This document shows, one piece after another, positions 15,126-23,013 of a stretch of 64,000 nt of DNA (within the stretch, counting starts at the first letter, position 1; every line of letters begins with the position of its first letter). Source of the DNA: Haloprofundus salilacus (GTDB lineage: Archaea; Halobacteriota; Halobacteria; Halobacteriales; Haloferacaceae); NCBI RefSeq assembly GCF_020150815.1, contig NZ_CP083723.1, positions 62,001 to 126,000 on the forward strand, written 5' to 3'. The position numbers and the translations under genes are program-made. Under the pieces are notes generated by a model. That model was not told where the DNA came from. It was given only the letters and a program-made list of their open reading frames with translations, and did no database searches.

Positions 15126-15878
15126 ATGGCTGAGCGAGTCCCGTTCGATACCTGGGCACGATTCTACGACACAACCCTGCCAGAAGATCGACCTGACCGA
15201 CCGTTCTTCCTGGAGTTCTGCCGCAATCACGAGGGACCGGTTCTCGAACTCGGGTGTGGGACGGGAGACATCTATCTCGACCTATTGGCCGAGAACATCG
15301 ATGCGTACGGGATTGACATCTCGACTGAGATGCTGGATACTCTGCGCCGGAACGCGTCAGAGCGGGGGTTGGAAGCGAAGGTAACACAGGCCGACATCAC
15401 TGACTTCTCATTCGACGTCACGTTTGGGACAATTATTGGTCCACTGAATATCGTTCGTCATGTCACGTCTCTCGCCGACCAACGTGCGGTATTCCGAAAC
15501 GTGTCTGACGCACTGGGCGTTGGTGGGCAGTTCGTCTTCTGGATCAATCTCCCCGATTTCGATGAACTATGCGATCAGCGAGACGGGTCGCAGACGACCC
15601 AGCAGTTCGACCACGACAGCCGAAAGTACGAACTGGGGATTCGAATCGAACTGACTGATACCATAGACCAGACGGTTACCTACGAGTTCGAATACACGGA
15701 CATCGAAATCGGCGAACATGTAGCGTCGATGGAGTTCGAGATGGCACTCATCCCGAAACAACAGTTCGACCTACTACTCGAGGATACAGGTTTCTCGGAG
15801 TGGACCTACTACAATGGACCAGAATTGAATCCACTGACATCGGTGCACGAACCGGTGATTTGTATTGCAAACTGGTGA
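15126..15878 (+). CDS. Class I SAM-dependent methyltransferase
   Basis: 250 residues. ATG at 15126. Motif I VLELGCGTGDIY, then AYGIDISTEMLDTLRRN (motif II) and TQADITDFSF (motif III). The N-terminus FDTWARFYDTTL is typical of the family that methylates small molecules or quinone-like intermediates. The C-terminal half is acidic and lacks known DNA- or RNA-binding motifs. It is not similar enough to the methyltransferase at 3775 to be a recent duplicate. Only gene between R14 and R15. Confidence 0.85.
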   Translation: MAERVPFDTWARFYDTTLPEDRPDRPFFLEFCRNHEGPVLELGCGTGDIYLDLLAENIDAYGIDISTEMLDTLRRNASERGLEAKVTQADITDFSFDVTFGTIIGPLNIVRHVTSLADQRAVFRNVSDALGVGGQFVFWINLPDFDELCDQRDGSQTTQQFDHDSRKYELGIRIELTDTIDQTVTYEFEYTDIEIGEHVASMEFEMALIPKQQFDLLLEDTGFSEWTYYNGPELNPLTSVHEPVICIANW

Positions 15879-15916
15879 CTCGTCTGTTCTTCGAGAGCGT
15901 TCAAAGGTGACCGATA

Positions 15917-16002
15917 CGCGCCTTCTATTCAGCAGCAACTGAACAACCTACTAGAGTTCTGTTTGGAAACCGTGTGCGAGATATAGAGGGTGTATGCAGC
16001 AG
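15917..16002 (+). repeat. Array repeat R15 (type C)
   Basis: Left arm TTCTATTCAGCAG, right arm GTGCGAGATATAGAGGG, third arm TATGCAGCAG. The extended left motif GTGACCGATACGCGCC is present. Confidence 0.85.
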
Positions 16003-16126
16003 TAGAACTATCTACTATACGGGGTGTTTTGGACAAAACGACAGTTAGACAGTTTGTGCGTAGCTATCAGTCGCCGATAAATGCTATTGAATACCTTGCG
16101 AGTGGATAACATACATGGTGTAAAAC

Positions 16127-16276
16127 ATGGGTGATAGAAATCATCTTCACGCCTGTCGGCACTGCGGGAACGTGATGGCTACTTCATCAAGCAAGGGGCC
16201 ACGAGAATGCTTCAATTGTGAGGGAAACGATTTCTCCCGTTACATGAGTATTCCCGAAGTACCTGCTGGAAGATAG
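16127..16276 (+). CDS. Small zinc-ribbon protein (49 aa)
   Basis: ATG at 16127, TAG at 16274. Two CxxC pairs, Cys10/Cys13 (CRHC) and Cys28/Cys31 (CFNC), are placed as in a single zinc ribbon, with a short C-terminal tail ending VPAGR. Small zinc proteins like this are frequent in haloarchaea and often bind nucleic acid or protein partners. Only gene between R15 and R16. Confidence 0.65.
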   Translation: MGDRNHLHACRHCGNVMATSSSKGPRECFNCEGNDFSRYMSIPEVPAGR

Positions 16277-16334
16277 CCGCTCTGTGTCACTCAGTTCGAG
16301 CCATTCCAAGATGACGACTGGTAAGTGACCGATT

Positions 16335-16420
16335 CGCGTCTTCTATTCAGCAGCATCTCTGTGAACTACCAAGGATGTGTTAGAAACATCGTGCAAGATA
16401 CAGAGGGTTGTATGCAGCAG
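16335..16420 (+). repeat. Array repeat R16 (type C)
   Basis: Left arm TTCTATTCAGCAG, right arm GTGCAAGATACAGAGGG, third arm TATGCAGCAG. The following 200 bases to 16618 hold no gene that I can support. Confidence 0.85.
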
Positions 16421-16618
16421 TGCAGTAATGTCTTGATTTGATGTATTATTCCCGTTCCCCAAATTCGTAGTGCAGATCCGCCAGCCGGGTAGAATTTGAA
16501 ACCCAAACTACGACTACGAGCTCCATAGCAACTAATCGATTTCACAAGAGAAGACTCCAGGAGATACGCATTGACATGATAGAGACGTTGGTGACCTGTG
16601 AGTCCCACCCTTTGACGG

Positions 16619-16948
16619 CTACTGGATTTGATTTCGGATTTTGACTGCGGCAACAGTCAAGACAGCCACCATGGTGACCAAGCCAGAAACCCCGATACCG
16701 TCGAACACGGCGATTGAAAACATAAGGCCGAGGACACCAGCAACAAAACTCTCTGTAGAGTCAATAACCGCCATGAATAAGACCAAAAGTAACACGAATG
16801 GGATCATTCGGAGAACCCACTTCGTCAGGAATGGCAAAGAGGCCGAGTTGTCGAAATTGAGGGATACGATGATAGGGAAGAGTGTATTTACTAGTGGAGA
16901 TGTAGCTAATCCAGAGAAGAAGGCAGCGACGACCTTCTCTCTATCCAT
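16619..16948 (-). CDS. Hypothetical membrane protein (109 aa)
   Basis: Start ATG at 16946-16948 (MDREKVVAAFFSGLATSP). Longer in-frame codons to 17005 are not protein-like. Four hydrophobic segments are visible, for example VLRMIPFVLLLVLFMAVI and VSGLVTMVAVLTVAAVKI. No family recognised. Only gene between R16 and R17, on the minus strand. Confidence 0.6.
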   Translation of the reverse strand: MDREKVVAAFFSGLATSPLVNTLFPIIVSLNFDNSASLPFLTKWVLRMIPFVLLLVLFMAVIDSTESFVAGVLGLMFSIAVFDGIGVSGLVTMVAVLTVAAVKIRNQIQ

Positions 16949-17038
16949 AGGCGTCCGTTTCCAGGTTCCCGTATAACACTGACTAAAATGGGACTGAATG
17001 AACACCGCCTCGACACAACGAGTTCAGTGTGACCAAGA

Positions 17039-17100
17039 TGCGCCCTCTATTCAGCACGGACCAATAAATTATCAGTAACTGAGGGTTTTCAACAGAGCCG
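17039..17100 (+). repeat. Array repeat R17 (type D)
   Basis: The left arm CTCTATTCAGCAC is intact, but the right half is replaced by CTGAGGGTTTTCAACAGAGCC. The same replacement occurs in R25. Both copies border a repeat-free multi-gene stretch. Confidence 0.7.
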
Positions 17101-17134
17101 TCTACACCACTTTCCGACCGACTATGACTCTGAA

Positions 17135-17464
17135 TCAAGACTCACTAACGAGATGGTCGTCTAAGTCGCGTGTCCAGTAGGTTGCTGGGCCGCCGGGACT
17201 ACCTCTCGCACACAGCTGAAGTGGGCCTTCCAAGTGGCCGAGTTCGACACGGAACCGTGTGAGGGCTGCAAGCGCATCGACGACGAGACCACAGCCATCG
17301 CAGGCGTGATGGTCACCGTCGTCGGGATCGGGATTCGACTGGATTGCGCAGTCGACGCAGATCGGGTGTGTGACTCGTTCGTCTTTTCCCCAGATGTGTG
17401 CTTCCCCCACGTCTGTACCGGGAACCGCATCGCAGAAGGCACAGCCAGCAAGTGTCTATTGCAT
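17135..17464 (-). pseudogene. Zinc-finger protein gene with a stop at codon 3
   Basis: The ATG at 17462-17464 overlaps the upstream gene's TGA by one base, the expected position for a coupled second gene. The third codon is TAG (17456-17458). Beyond it the frame continues for 106 codons of convincing protein with zinc-type cysteines CAFC, CVDC and CDGC and the end ATYWTRDLDDHLVSES. The next usable start, a GTG near 17410, would drop the CAFC pair. A nonsense mutation (for example CAG to TAG) is the simplest reading. Confidence 0.55.
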
Positions 17465-17754
17465 CACTCTCCTCCCTCGTCGGTGTCGCGAGCGGCGGTC
17501 CAGCCTCGATGGAAGACCGCAAGTTGGAGAATCGAGTCGAATGCCTCGTCGCTTGGCTCGTGGACGAGGACCCGTTCGTCGGGGATGGGAGTGACGACGT
17601 CGTCGTCGACGAGGTCATTGACGAGAGAATTGGCCCTCCCCTCGTCAATATCCGCTACCACGACGCGGGAGGCATCTTGATCCTGTGCGACGAGTTCCGC
17701 TTCAAACCGTTCGTGGTCGGCTGATGCATCGTCGAGTGCGTCTGTACCGCGCAT
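17464..17754 (-). CDS. Hypothetical acidic protein (96 aa)
   Basis: ATG at 17752-17754, product MRGTDALDDASADHERFEAE and onward, strongly acidic. It is predicted as alternating helices and strands (VVVADIDEGRANSLVNDLVD, DDDVVTPIPDERVLVHE). The downstream zinc-finger pseudogene starts on its stop codon. No family name is certain. The pair resembles small accessory genes common on haloarchaeal plasmids. Confidence 0.65.
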   Translation of the reverse strand: MRGTDALDDASADHERFEAELVAQDQDASRVVVADIDEGRANSLVNDLVDDDVVTPIPDERVLVHEPSDEAFDSILQLAVFHRGWTAARDTDEGGE

Positions 17755-17928
17755 GGAAATCACGTTGACGCGTATTGACGCGCCTCGGCCTTTCAGGCGC
17801 GTACAAACCGCTCGCTGCCACGTCGTTAACCAACACTTCGAAGGACTGCGGTTCCTGCGTTGGTTAAAGAAACTCAAATAGATGTTCTCCACCCCAAAGA
17901 GCCAAGACTGGCCTCACCTGACGTGGAG

Positions 17929-18144
17929 ATGATGCGGAACCCCGAAACTCCACTCACGAACATCGAACAGGAGGCCTACACTCGCATCCAGCAACTCGCC
18001 GACTATACTGATGGGGACCTTTCACCCACCGATGCGCTTGCTGCCATTTGTGCAGCCGGCAATACACACCCAGATGAAATCCTTGAGCGACTCATCCTCA
18101 AAGGCTATCTCTACAGCGTCAACAACACAATTCGTCTGACTTGA
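17929..18144 (+). CDS. Small hypothetical protein, possibly HTH-like (71 aa)
   Basis: ATG at 17929 or 17932. The body is helical: TNIEQEAYTRIQQLADYT, SPTDALAAICAAG, PDEILERLILKGYLYSV. The last two helices look like a recognition helix and a wing leading to NNTIRLT, so a minimal winged helix is possible. It is divergent from the acidic gene at 17754 across a 175-base gap that contains no other gene. Confidence 0.55.
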   Translation: MMRNPETPLTNIEQEAYTRIQQLADYTDGDLSPTDALAAICAAGNTHPDEILERLILKGYLYSVNNTIRLT

Positions 18145-18222
18145 CGACTCTGCTAGTGTGAATTTCGACGGCCACGTTTGACACAACTCCAACACGGTAA
18201 TTCAGCATCCGAAGAAGGGTAT

Positions 18223-18915
18223 TCACATACCAAGATGGTCTGCAATCTTCGAACGACTTCCTTGCCACTCCTTAGACGGTCTCACTGGGCTGTCTTCGGC
18301 AATGAGTACAATTGTACCGGTATCTAACTCGTCGACCCGCCACGCAGGAGCAGAAAGAATTCGATCACGACCAAATTTCTCTACTAGAGGTTCAGAGAAT
18401 ATGTTCAGCCAAAATATCTCGTTGACCACGTGATTTGTGAGGCCCTCTTCGTCTGGAACAGTATCGGGGTCTACTGTTTCCATCCGCTTTCCGTAAGCGT
18501 ACACCGGATCTAAGATAGTGGAGAGGAGTGTAATAGCACTCACGTATCGTTCGACGTTCTTAGTAGCGAAAGGCCGCCCTGGTTCGTTAACTCCGTAATC
18601 GAACTCCCACGACCACGACCACACCTCAATGTTCGAGACATCTTCGAATGGGTACCCTTGGGCGTCTGTCATTAGCCCGATTTCAAAATCATCCTTTTCG
18701 ACAGTAATTCCCGCAGAATGTGCTTGATGGAGGTGAGTGAACAACTCGTCTAACGACTGTGTTTTCAATCTTCTCTCGTCGACGAAGTATTCGTACGACC
18801 CTTCGCTTTCGGGAATGTTCCAGTGACTTTGGAGCAGGCTTTTTATACCCTCTACGAACTTGTTTTCAGGCTGTTCAGCGAACAGCAGATATGAAGATAT
18901 GGTATCGTCGGTCAT
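18223..18915 (-). CDS. Hypothetical protein, possibly an immunity-type protein
   Basis: 230 residues with no signal peptide or membrane segment. It is aromatic-rich in the middle (VWSWSWEFDYG) and contains AITLLSTILDPVYAYG and NEIFWLNIFSEPLVEKFGR. Mixed alpha/beta proteins of this size with a DPxYAYG-like stretch occur among polymorphic-toxin immunity proteins. I infer this mainly from its neighbours, two paralogous immunity-like genes in the same orientation. No toxin remnant was found directly upstream. Confidence 0.5.
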   Translation of the reverse strand: MTDDTISSYLLFAEQPENKFVEGIKSLLQSHWNIPESEGSYEYFVDERRLKTQSLDELFTHLHQAHSAGITVEKDDFEIGLMTDAQGYPFEDVSNIEVWSWSWEFDYGVNEPGRPFATKNVERYVSAITLLSTILDPVYAYGKRMETVDPDTVPDEEGLTNHVVNEIFWLNIFSEPLVEKFGRDRILSAPAWRVDELDTGTIVLIAEDSPVRPSKEWQGSRSKIADHLGM

Positions 18916-19079
18916 TTATTCCTTTGCTACTCACGAGCCATCATCAAGTCGTTGAGTCGCTACCAAAGTGGGTTTCCGATGAAATTCAGTGGGTGCAGAA
19001 TGCGTGGGACGATAGACCGCCGATTTGTCCTCCGGGTGTTGAACCAGAGTGTTTTCCGCCAGGATTCGACGGAGAATGA
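18891..19079 (+). CDS. Uncertain small ORF or gene fragment
   Basis: The plus frame contains HHQVVESLPKWVSDEIQWVQ and then a proline/cysteine-rich end (PPICPPGVEPECFPPGFDGE). This looks natural, but its only ATG (18891) overlaps the start of the divergent gene by 25 bases. It may be the 3' end of a displaced gene. Low confidence. Confidence 0.25.
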   Translation: MKIWYRRSFIPLLLTSHHQVVESLPKWVSDEIQWVQNAWDDRPPICPPGVEPECFPPGFDGE

Positions 19080-19114
19080 GAGAAGAAGGTCAGATAGGGG
19101 AGTATTATGCGCAA

Positions 19115-19879
19115 TCACGTTGATTCTCCCAGGAGCCACACAATGTAGTTCTTTGGAATAAAATCACTGTCAACGTCGAATTCAAAGCCTTGCTGACGTA
19201 CCAACACGAGAAACGCTGTTGCTGTAAACGCAAACAGATCCGATGAGTTAGTAGAGGCTGGATCAGCACGTTCCTCAAACTGTGTAATCAGTTGCTGGAT
19301 CCCAGGTTGAAGAGTAGAATCGTTGGAGTTCACAAGTCCACGATAGATCATAGCCACAGCGGCTGTGTGAGGCGTCTCTTCGTTTGCAAGCGCAGCATCC
19401 AGTCTCTGCAGATCATCACTTGCATCATTCCCACGCAGAATGTTTGCTAACGCTTGTGCTCGATAGTATTTGGTTGAATTGTTAGGGAACTTCTCTAAAT
19501 AAGATTGTTCAAGTAATTTCGCTTGCTCAGCGATTTTTGCAGGGAGATTTGGATCGCCAGACCACAGAGCACAGTAACAGGCGTTTTGGAATACTTGCGG
19601 TTCTTCGTACCAGTATGACTCTACTATTTCGTCACGCCACTTTTCAACCTCAATCAAATGACTGATGAAATATCGTGATGCATCAGCAAACAGCAATTGA
19701 GCTGTTTCGAACTCACTGAGAGCTACCGCATAGATCCCTGCACTTCTTGCTTTCACCGCGATACTATGATACAGTGGTACGAGTTTCTTGTCAGGGACTT
19801 CGTCTATCCGTTCGACACTCCGAGGGAGTCGGCCCATTTTTTCCTCGTATCTGGTTCGAATTTCATGACCCATGTTCAT
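19115..19879 (-). CDS. Imm49-like immunity protein, copy A
   Basis: 254 residues, all-helical, soluble. It is a clear paralog of the gene at 20071-20829: both share DEVPxKKLVPLYxSI, FETAxxLFADA, WRDE, a GIQQL motif with FEER, and SSDLF/PSDLF near the C-terminus. Length, helical repeats and the tryptophan-containing WRDE region recall the Imm49 family of polymorphic-toxin immunity proteins. Its ATG lies three bases after the stop of a toxin-tail remnant, the expected toxin-then-immunity order. The matching toxin would be encoded elsewhere or lost. Confidence 0.6.
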   Translation of the reverse strand: MNMGHEIRTRYEEKMGRLPRSVERIDEVPDKKLVPLYHSIAVKARSAGIYAVALSEFETAQLLFADASRYFISHLIEVEKWRDEIVESYWYEEPQVFQNACYCALWSGDPNLPAKIAEQAKLLEQSYLEKFPNNSTKYYRAQALANILRGNDASDDLQRLDAALANEETPHTAAVAMIYRGLVNSNDSTLQPGIQQLITQFEERADPASTNSSDLFAFTATAFLVLVRQQGFEFDVDSDFIPKNYIVWLLGEST

Positions 19880-19882
19880 ATT

Positions 19883-20068
19883 TTAGAATTTGATTATGTC
19901 AACTTCGTCGAACCCGAAGAATCGGTCAAGACGTGGTGATCGCGACGAGATTGCTTTGCCGTTCTTACCCGGCTGGACTACTACAGCCTCCTTACGATGG
20001 CCTCGTCGGTTATCGGATTTCATTTGGTGATATTTGCTACAGATACTATGAGCCCCACAATTGCCAAA
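19883..20068 (-). pseudogene. Toxin C-terminal remnant A
   Basis: The minus frame ends at the TAA at 19883-19885 and reads SKYHQMKSDNRRGHRKEAVV, then a lysine/glycine segment, then FFGFDEVDIIKF. It aligns with remnant B (YKELRKAITLRNYRREAVVV and RFDEIDIIKT). There is no proper start codon, and the upstream end collides with the neighbouring immunity gene's 3' end. It therefore looks like the last 50-60 residues of a larger toxin that came along with its immunity gene. Confidence 0.55.
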
Positions 20069-20070
20069 GA

Positions 20071-20829
20071 TCACTCTAAAATCCACCAGACGTAGTCTTC
20101 TGGGAGAGAGTCGGTCTCAACGGTGACCTCGAAACCACGTTCATGTGCTAGTAAAAAAAATGCGGTTGCAGATTGTTCAAAGAGGTCCGATGGATTCGAT
20201 GATTTTGGGTTGACACGCTCCTCAAAGAGAGAGACGAGTTGCTGAATCCCATCTTGAATTTCACTTTCGTCTTCCTCTGAAAATCCTTGATAAAGTGAGG
20301 CTATGGCTTTAGAGCGCGAGTTGGTATCCTTCTCGGATTGGCGTGAAATCAGTTGCAAACTCACCTTCGATGTGTTCTCTGCGATGATTTCACCAACACT
20401 TTGGACGCGGTAGAACTGGGCTGTATTGTCGGGGAAGTCATCGACGTACGATTTATCCATTGATTGGGCTAAGTCCGAGGTCTCTGTGCAGATCTGCTTA
20501 TTTCCACTCAACACTGCACTGATTAGGGCACGGTGGATGGCTACTGGTTCGCTGCGCCAATCCTCCCCCTCAAGTTCATCTCGCCACTTTCGTCGTACGG
20601 TGATACTCTTTGAGGAGTACTCTGCCGCATCGGCAAATAGGGAGCGTGCAGTCTCGAACTCGTCGAAGAACACAGCGTAGGCAGCCGCACCCTGCGATTG
20701 GATCCCGATACTATTGTAGAGTGGTACGAGTTTCTTTTCGGGTACCTCATCTACGAAGCTCAGGCTCTGAGAGAGTTCTGACCGTTTCTCATCGTATCTC
20801 GATCGTAATTCGCAGATATCTCGTGTCAT
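20071..20829 (-). CDS. Imm49-like immunity protein, copy B
   Basis: 252 residues, paralogous over the full length to copy A but clearly diverged. Start ATG at 20827-20829, four bases after the stop of toxin remnant B. No membrane segment. The C-terminus (DSLPEDYVWWILE) matches copy A's (DFIPKNYIVWLLGEST). Two diverged immunity genes with homologous but non-identical toxin tails suggest protection against two variants of one toxin family. Imm49 assignment is from general resemblance only. Confidence 0.6.
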   Translation of the reverse strand: MTRDICELRSRYDEKRSELSQSLSFVDEVPEKKLVPLYNSIGIQSQGAAAYAVFFDEFETARSLFADAAEYSSKSITVRRKWRDELEGEDWRSEPVAIHRALISAVLSGNKQICTETSDLAQSMDKSYVDDFPDNTAQFYRVQSVGEIIAENTSKVSLQLISRQSEKDTNSRSKAIASLYQGFSEEDESEIQDGIQQLVSLFEERVNPKSSNPSDLFEQSATAFFLLAHERGFEVTVETDSLPEDYVWWILE

Positions 20830-20833
20830 GATG

Positions 20834-20990
20834 TTACGTTTTTATAATGTCGATTTCATCGAATCTAAGTTTGTCAATGAGGCCGGAGGATATTGTCTTG
20901 CCATTTTTTGTGGGCTTCACTACTACTGCTTCCCTTCGGTAGTTGCGGAGAGTTATAGCTTTTCTAAGTTCTTTATAACTACCACTATCA
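20834..20990 (-). pseudogene. Toxin C-terminal remnant B
   Basis: The frame ends at the TAA at 20834-20836 and reads SDLDSGSYKELRKAI, LRNYRREAVVVKPTKNGK and LRFDEIDIIKT. No start codon is present and the frame is closed by a TGA at about 21023 inside the padR gene's 3' end. It is homologous to remnant A. Confidence 0.55.
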
Positions 20991-21015
20991 AGGTCACTAC
21001 GCTGACCGCGCCCGA

Positions 21016-21297
21016 TTACGCCTCAATCGCCGTGTAGTGGTCTTCCCATCCTCGCCGCTCACGGAGTGCCTCTCGTCCCTTCTCTGTGATCGCATAGTAG
21101 TTGGTTCGACGGTCGATTGGTCCCTTCTCGACGTACGCTTTGTTGACGAGCGTGTCGAGGTTTGGGTAGAGCTGTCCATGGTTGATTTCGCCGTCGACGT
21201 ACTGTTCGAGTTCGTCTTTGACGTCTTGTCCTGACGGTTGGTCGAACCCCGCGATGACGTAGAGGAGGTCGCGTTGGAATCCACTCAAGTCGTTCAT
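21016..21297 (-). CDS. PadR-family transcriptional regulator
   Basis: 93 residues, ATG at 21295-21297. The PadR winged helix is complete: FQRDLLYVIAGFDQPSGQDV, LEQYVDGEINHGQLYPNLDT (recognition helix), LVNKAYVEKG and the wing IDRRTNYYAITEKGREAL. Single-domain PadR proteins of this size bind DNA as dimers and usually repress nearby genes. The stop codon lies just before the toxin remnant and immunity gene block in the same orientation. Whether it regulates them is unknown. Confidence 0.85.
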   Translation of the reverse strand: MNDLSGFQRDLLYVIAGFDQPSGQDVKDELEQYVDGEINHGQLYPNLDTLVNKAYVEKGPIDRRTNYYAITEKGREALRERRGWEDHYTAIEA

Positions 21298-21381
21298 ATG
21301 TCATAGCCAACGAATCTACATATAGAATTTCGCAGTGTCAAAAATGATGACAGGTTTATTTATTTTCAGAGTACATTCCGA

Positions 21382-21528
21382 ATGCTTCGCCTCCAGGATG
21401 GTACCAAAGAAGCACGAATCAGACTCAACGCACCTGACACAGGCAATTTCGTTGTTAGCGACAACCGGATTCTTTCGACGACGTGGGGTATCAAGCCAGG
21501 TTGTGAGGTTGACCGCTCGATGAGCTAA
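21382..21528 (+). CDS. Possible small protein (48 aa)
   Basis: ATG at 21382, TAA at 21526. Product MLRLQDGTKEARIRLNAPDT continues to IKPGCEVDRSMS. A TATA-like GGTTTATTTATTTT lies about 25 bases upstream, as for a leaderless transcript. The gap between padR and the TumE-like gene holds nothing else. No family recognised. Confidence 0.3.
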   Translation: MLRLQDGTKEARIRLNAPDTGNFVVSDNRILSTTWGIKPGCEVDRSMS

Positions 21529-21540
21529 TTTCTCGTAGGA

Positions 21541-21975
21541 TCAGGCCGTCCAGAACGATCGTTGTCGTTCCTCGATTTCGGAGAGAATCGCCGAGAGGAC
21601 ATCTCGCCAATCTCTCGGGTGTGAGGTATCTTCTCCGGGTGTCGGTGCGTTCGGTCCTGGATGGATATGGTCGCGCGCGTTGTGACTCGACGGATGGCGG
21701 TCCCAGCGATGATCGAACGTTTCGTCGTGGTGTGTCTCGTGATAGTGGATCGAGAAATCTCCATTCGAGAACCAAGTTATCTCGAGACGCGCGGTCTTGA
21801 CGCGGTTTGGATAGAAGCTTGAGTTGTATGTACAGACGAGTCGATCTGGGGCGAACTCTGGACGGAGAATGGTTTGAGTGAATCGACTGTCCGTTGCAAG
21901 TCGCTCGTCGATGGTTTCGAGTCGGTCAAAATCGACTGGCGCTCCGCTGTCATCCGGACTGCGTCCGCCTGTCAT
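21541..21975 (-). CDS. TumE-like putative toxin of a toxin-antitoxin pair
   Basis: 144 residues. After IDERLATDSRFTQTILRPEF and a strand-rich part (ARLEITWFSNGDFSIHYHE), the segment RWDRHPSSHNARDHIHPGPN and the final helix WRDVLSAILSEIEERQ follow the TumE pattern (a histidine-rich loop after RWDxxP). The ATG overlaps the stop of the HTH gene by four bases (ATGA). TumE-type proteins are usually paired with an HTH antitoxin. Here a DUF7342-like HTH plays that place. Confidence 0.6.
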   Translation of the reverse strand: MTGGRSPDDSGAPVDFDRLETIDERLATDSRFTQTILRPEFAPDRLVCTYNSSFYPNRVKTARLEITWFSNGDFSIHYHETHHDETFDHRWDRHPSSHNARDHIHPGPNAPTPGEDTSHPRDWRDVLSAILSEIEERQRSFWTA

Positions 21976-22556
21976 GCGGTGCTACGCTGATCGACTGAGC
22001 CGTCAGAACCAGACAACGCCTGTTCAAGAAGCGTGATACGACGCCGCGTCGTCTTCCACATCGAGAGGTCTTCCCAGACGTCCTCAAGTGAGCGATCGGT
22101 CTCAATCGCATACTGCGAAATAGAGACTCTTTCTGGAGACTCAATCTCGAATTCAGCTACGTACGATTGGTCACGCTCCGCCTCGTCTTCGAGAAGTCCG
22201 AGTAATTCGTCACTCGTGTATCGCTTGCGAAGTTTCTGGACACGTCGCCATCGGAGGTATTCGTCGTTGCGCTCGTACGTCGCTGGCGACTTCGTGACTC
22301 GTGTGACAATCCCCATTCGCTCAAACCACTTCAGGTATTCACGCGCGGCGTCTACTCCATGGCCAGCGAGGTCAGCAATTTCGTCGGCAGGCGTAGGACG
22401 ATCGAGTGCGAGGACTGCATCGAAGAAATCGTCGCGTGTGCGTTCGCCGCGGACAATATCCTCGGGTGGTGTTAAGGCATCGAAATCTGGTTTTTCACCA
22501 CGCTCGTTGGGGTTGGCCTTCAGTTCGTCGCGTGGCTCTTCCATAGAAGTGTACAC
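21972..22556 (-). CDS. DUF7342-like HTH protein, putative antitoxin/regulator
   Basis: 194 residues. The N-terminal half holds a winged-helix: DDFFDAVLALDRPTPADEIA, AREYLKWFERMGIVTRV and the wing SPATYERNDEYLRWR. It is followed by a helical C-terminal part (VQKLRKRYTSDELLGLLEDE). This matches the haloarchaeal DUF7342 family. The four-base overlap with the TumE-like gene and the shared strand with the zinc-finger gene upstream indicate one operon. ATG at 22556 (MYTSMEEP) or 22544. Confidence 0.7.
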   Translation of the reverse strand: MYTSMEEPRDELKANPNERGEKPDFDALTPPEDIVRGERTRDDFFDAVLALDRPTPADEIADLAGHGVDAAREYLKWFERMGIVTRVTKSPATYERNDEYLRWRRVQKLRKRYTSDELLGLLEDEAERDQSYVAEFEIESPERVSISQYAIETDRSLEDVWEDLSMWKTTRRRITLLEQALSGSDGSVDQRSTA

Positions 22557-22625
22557 GAGGAGAAACGGAATAAATCTTTTCGCTAGGTGGTTATTCCGTT
22601 CTGCCGGTGAGGCCGACCGGAAACT

Positions 22626-22826
22626 TCAGGATTGAGTCTTGCAGTCGTGCACCCTAATTCGCTCGGGCAACCCCACCTTCCGACAGACGGGGCACTCGAC
22701 TAGAGGAGTCGACGAGAGGTCCTCACACGACTCCAGTGCCGCATGCAGGTGTGCTTGGACGTCAGGGTTCTCTGTTCGCGACAATGCTTGTGAGAGATGC
22801 ATGCGGAGTTCTTCGCGTGCGCTCAC
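22626..22826 (-). CDS. Small zinc-finger protein (66 aa)
   Basis: GTG start at 22826, product MSAREELRMHLSQALSRTEN. A helical N-terminal half is followed by a C-terminal zinc site CPVC and HDC. It lies 69 bases upstream of the DUF7342-like gene on the same strand. Between them is a TATA-like stretch (AAAAGATTTATTCCG on the minus strand) that could start the toxin-antitoxin transcript. Function unknown. Confidence 0.6.
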   Translation of the reverse strand: MSAREELRMHLSQALSRTENPDVQAHLHAALESCEDLSSTPLVECPVCRKVGLPERIRVHDCKTQS

Positions 22827-22895
22827 GCCTGTGCCTCTTTCTGCTGTGCGTCGACTCTGAGTCCAACGTGTGCGAGTTGCCCCATCGAATCCCAG

Positions 22896-22965
22896 CCGCT
22901 ATTCAGCAAAGGGGTGTCATTCGTTTCACTCCCTTAGTGGTGGAACAACCGTTAGGTAGGTATGC
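22896..22965 (+). repeat. Remnant of the array repeat's right end with trailer
   Basis: GCTATTCAGCA matches the third arm. It is followed by GTCATTCGTTTCACTCCC and CCGTTAGGTAGGTATGCGG, a trailer shared with R11. The left and middle parts are missing. Confidence 0.5.
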
Positions 22966-23013
22966 GGACTTCATGACCACAAAGATTATTCTAAATGTCA
23001 CTTATCTCCAAGT

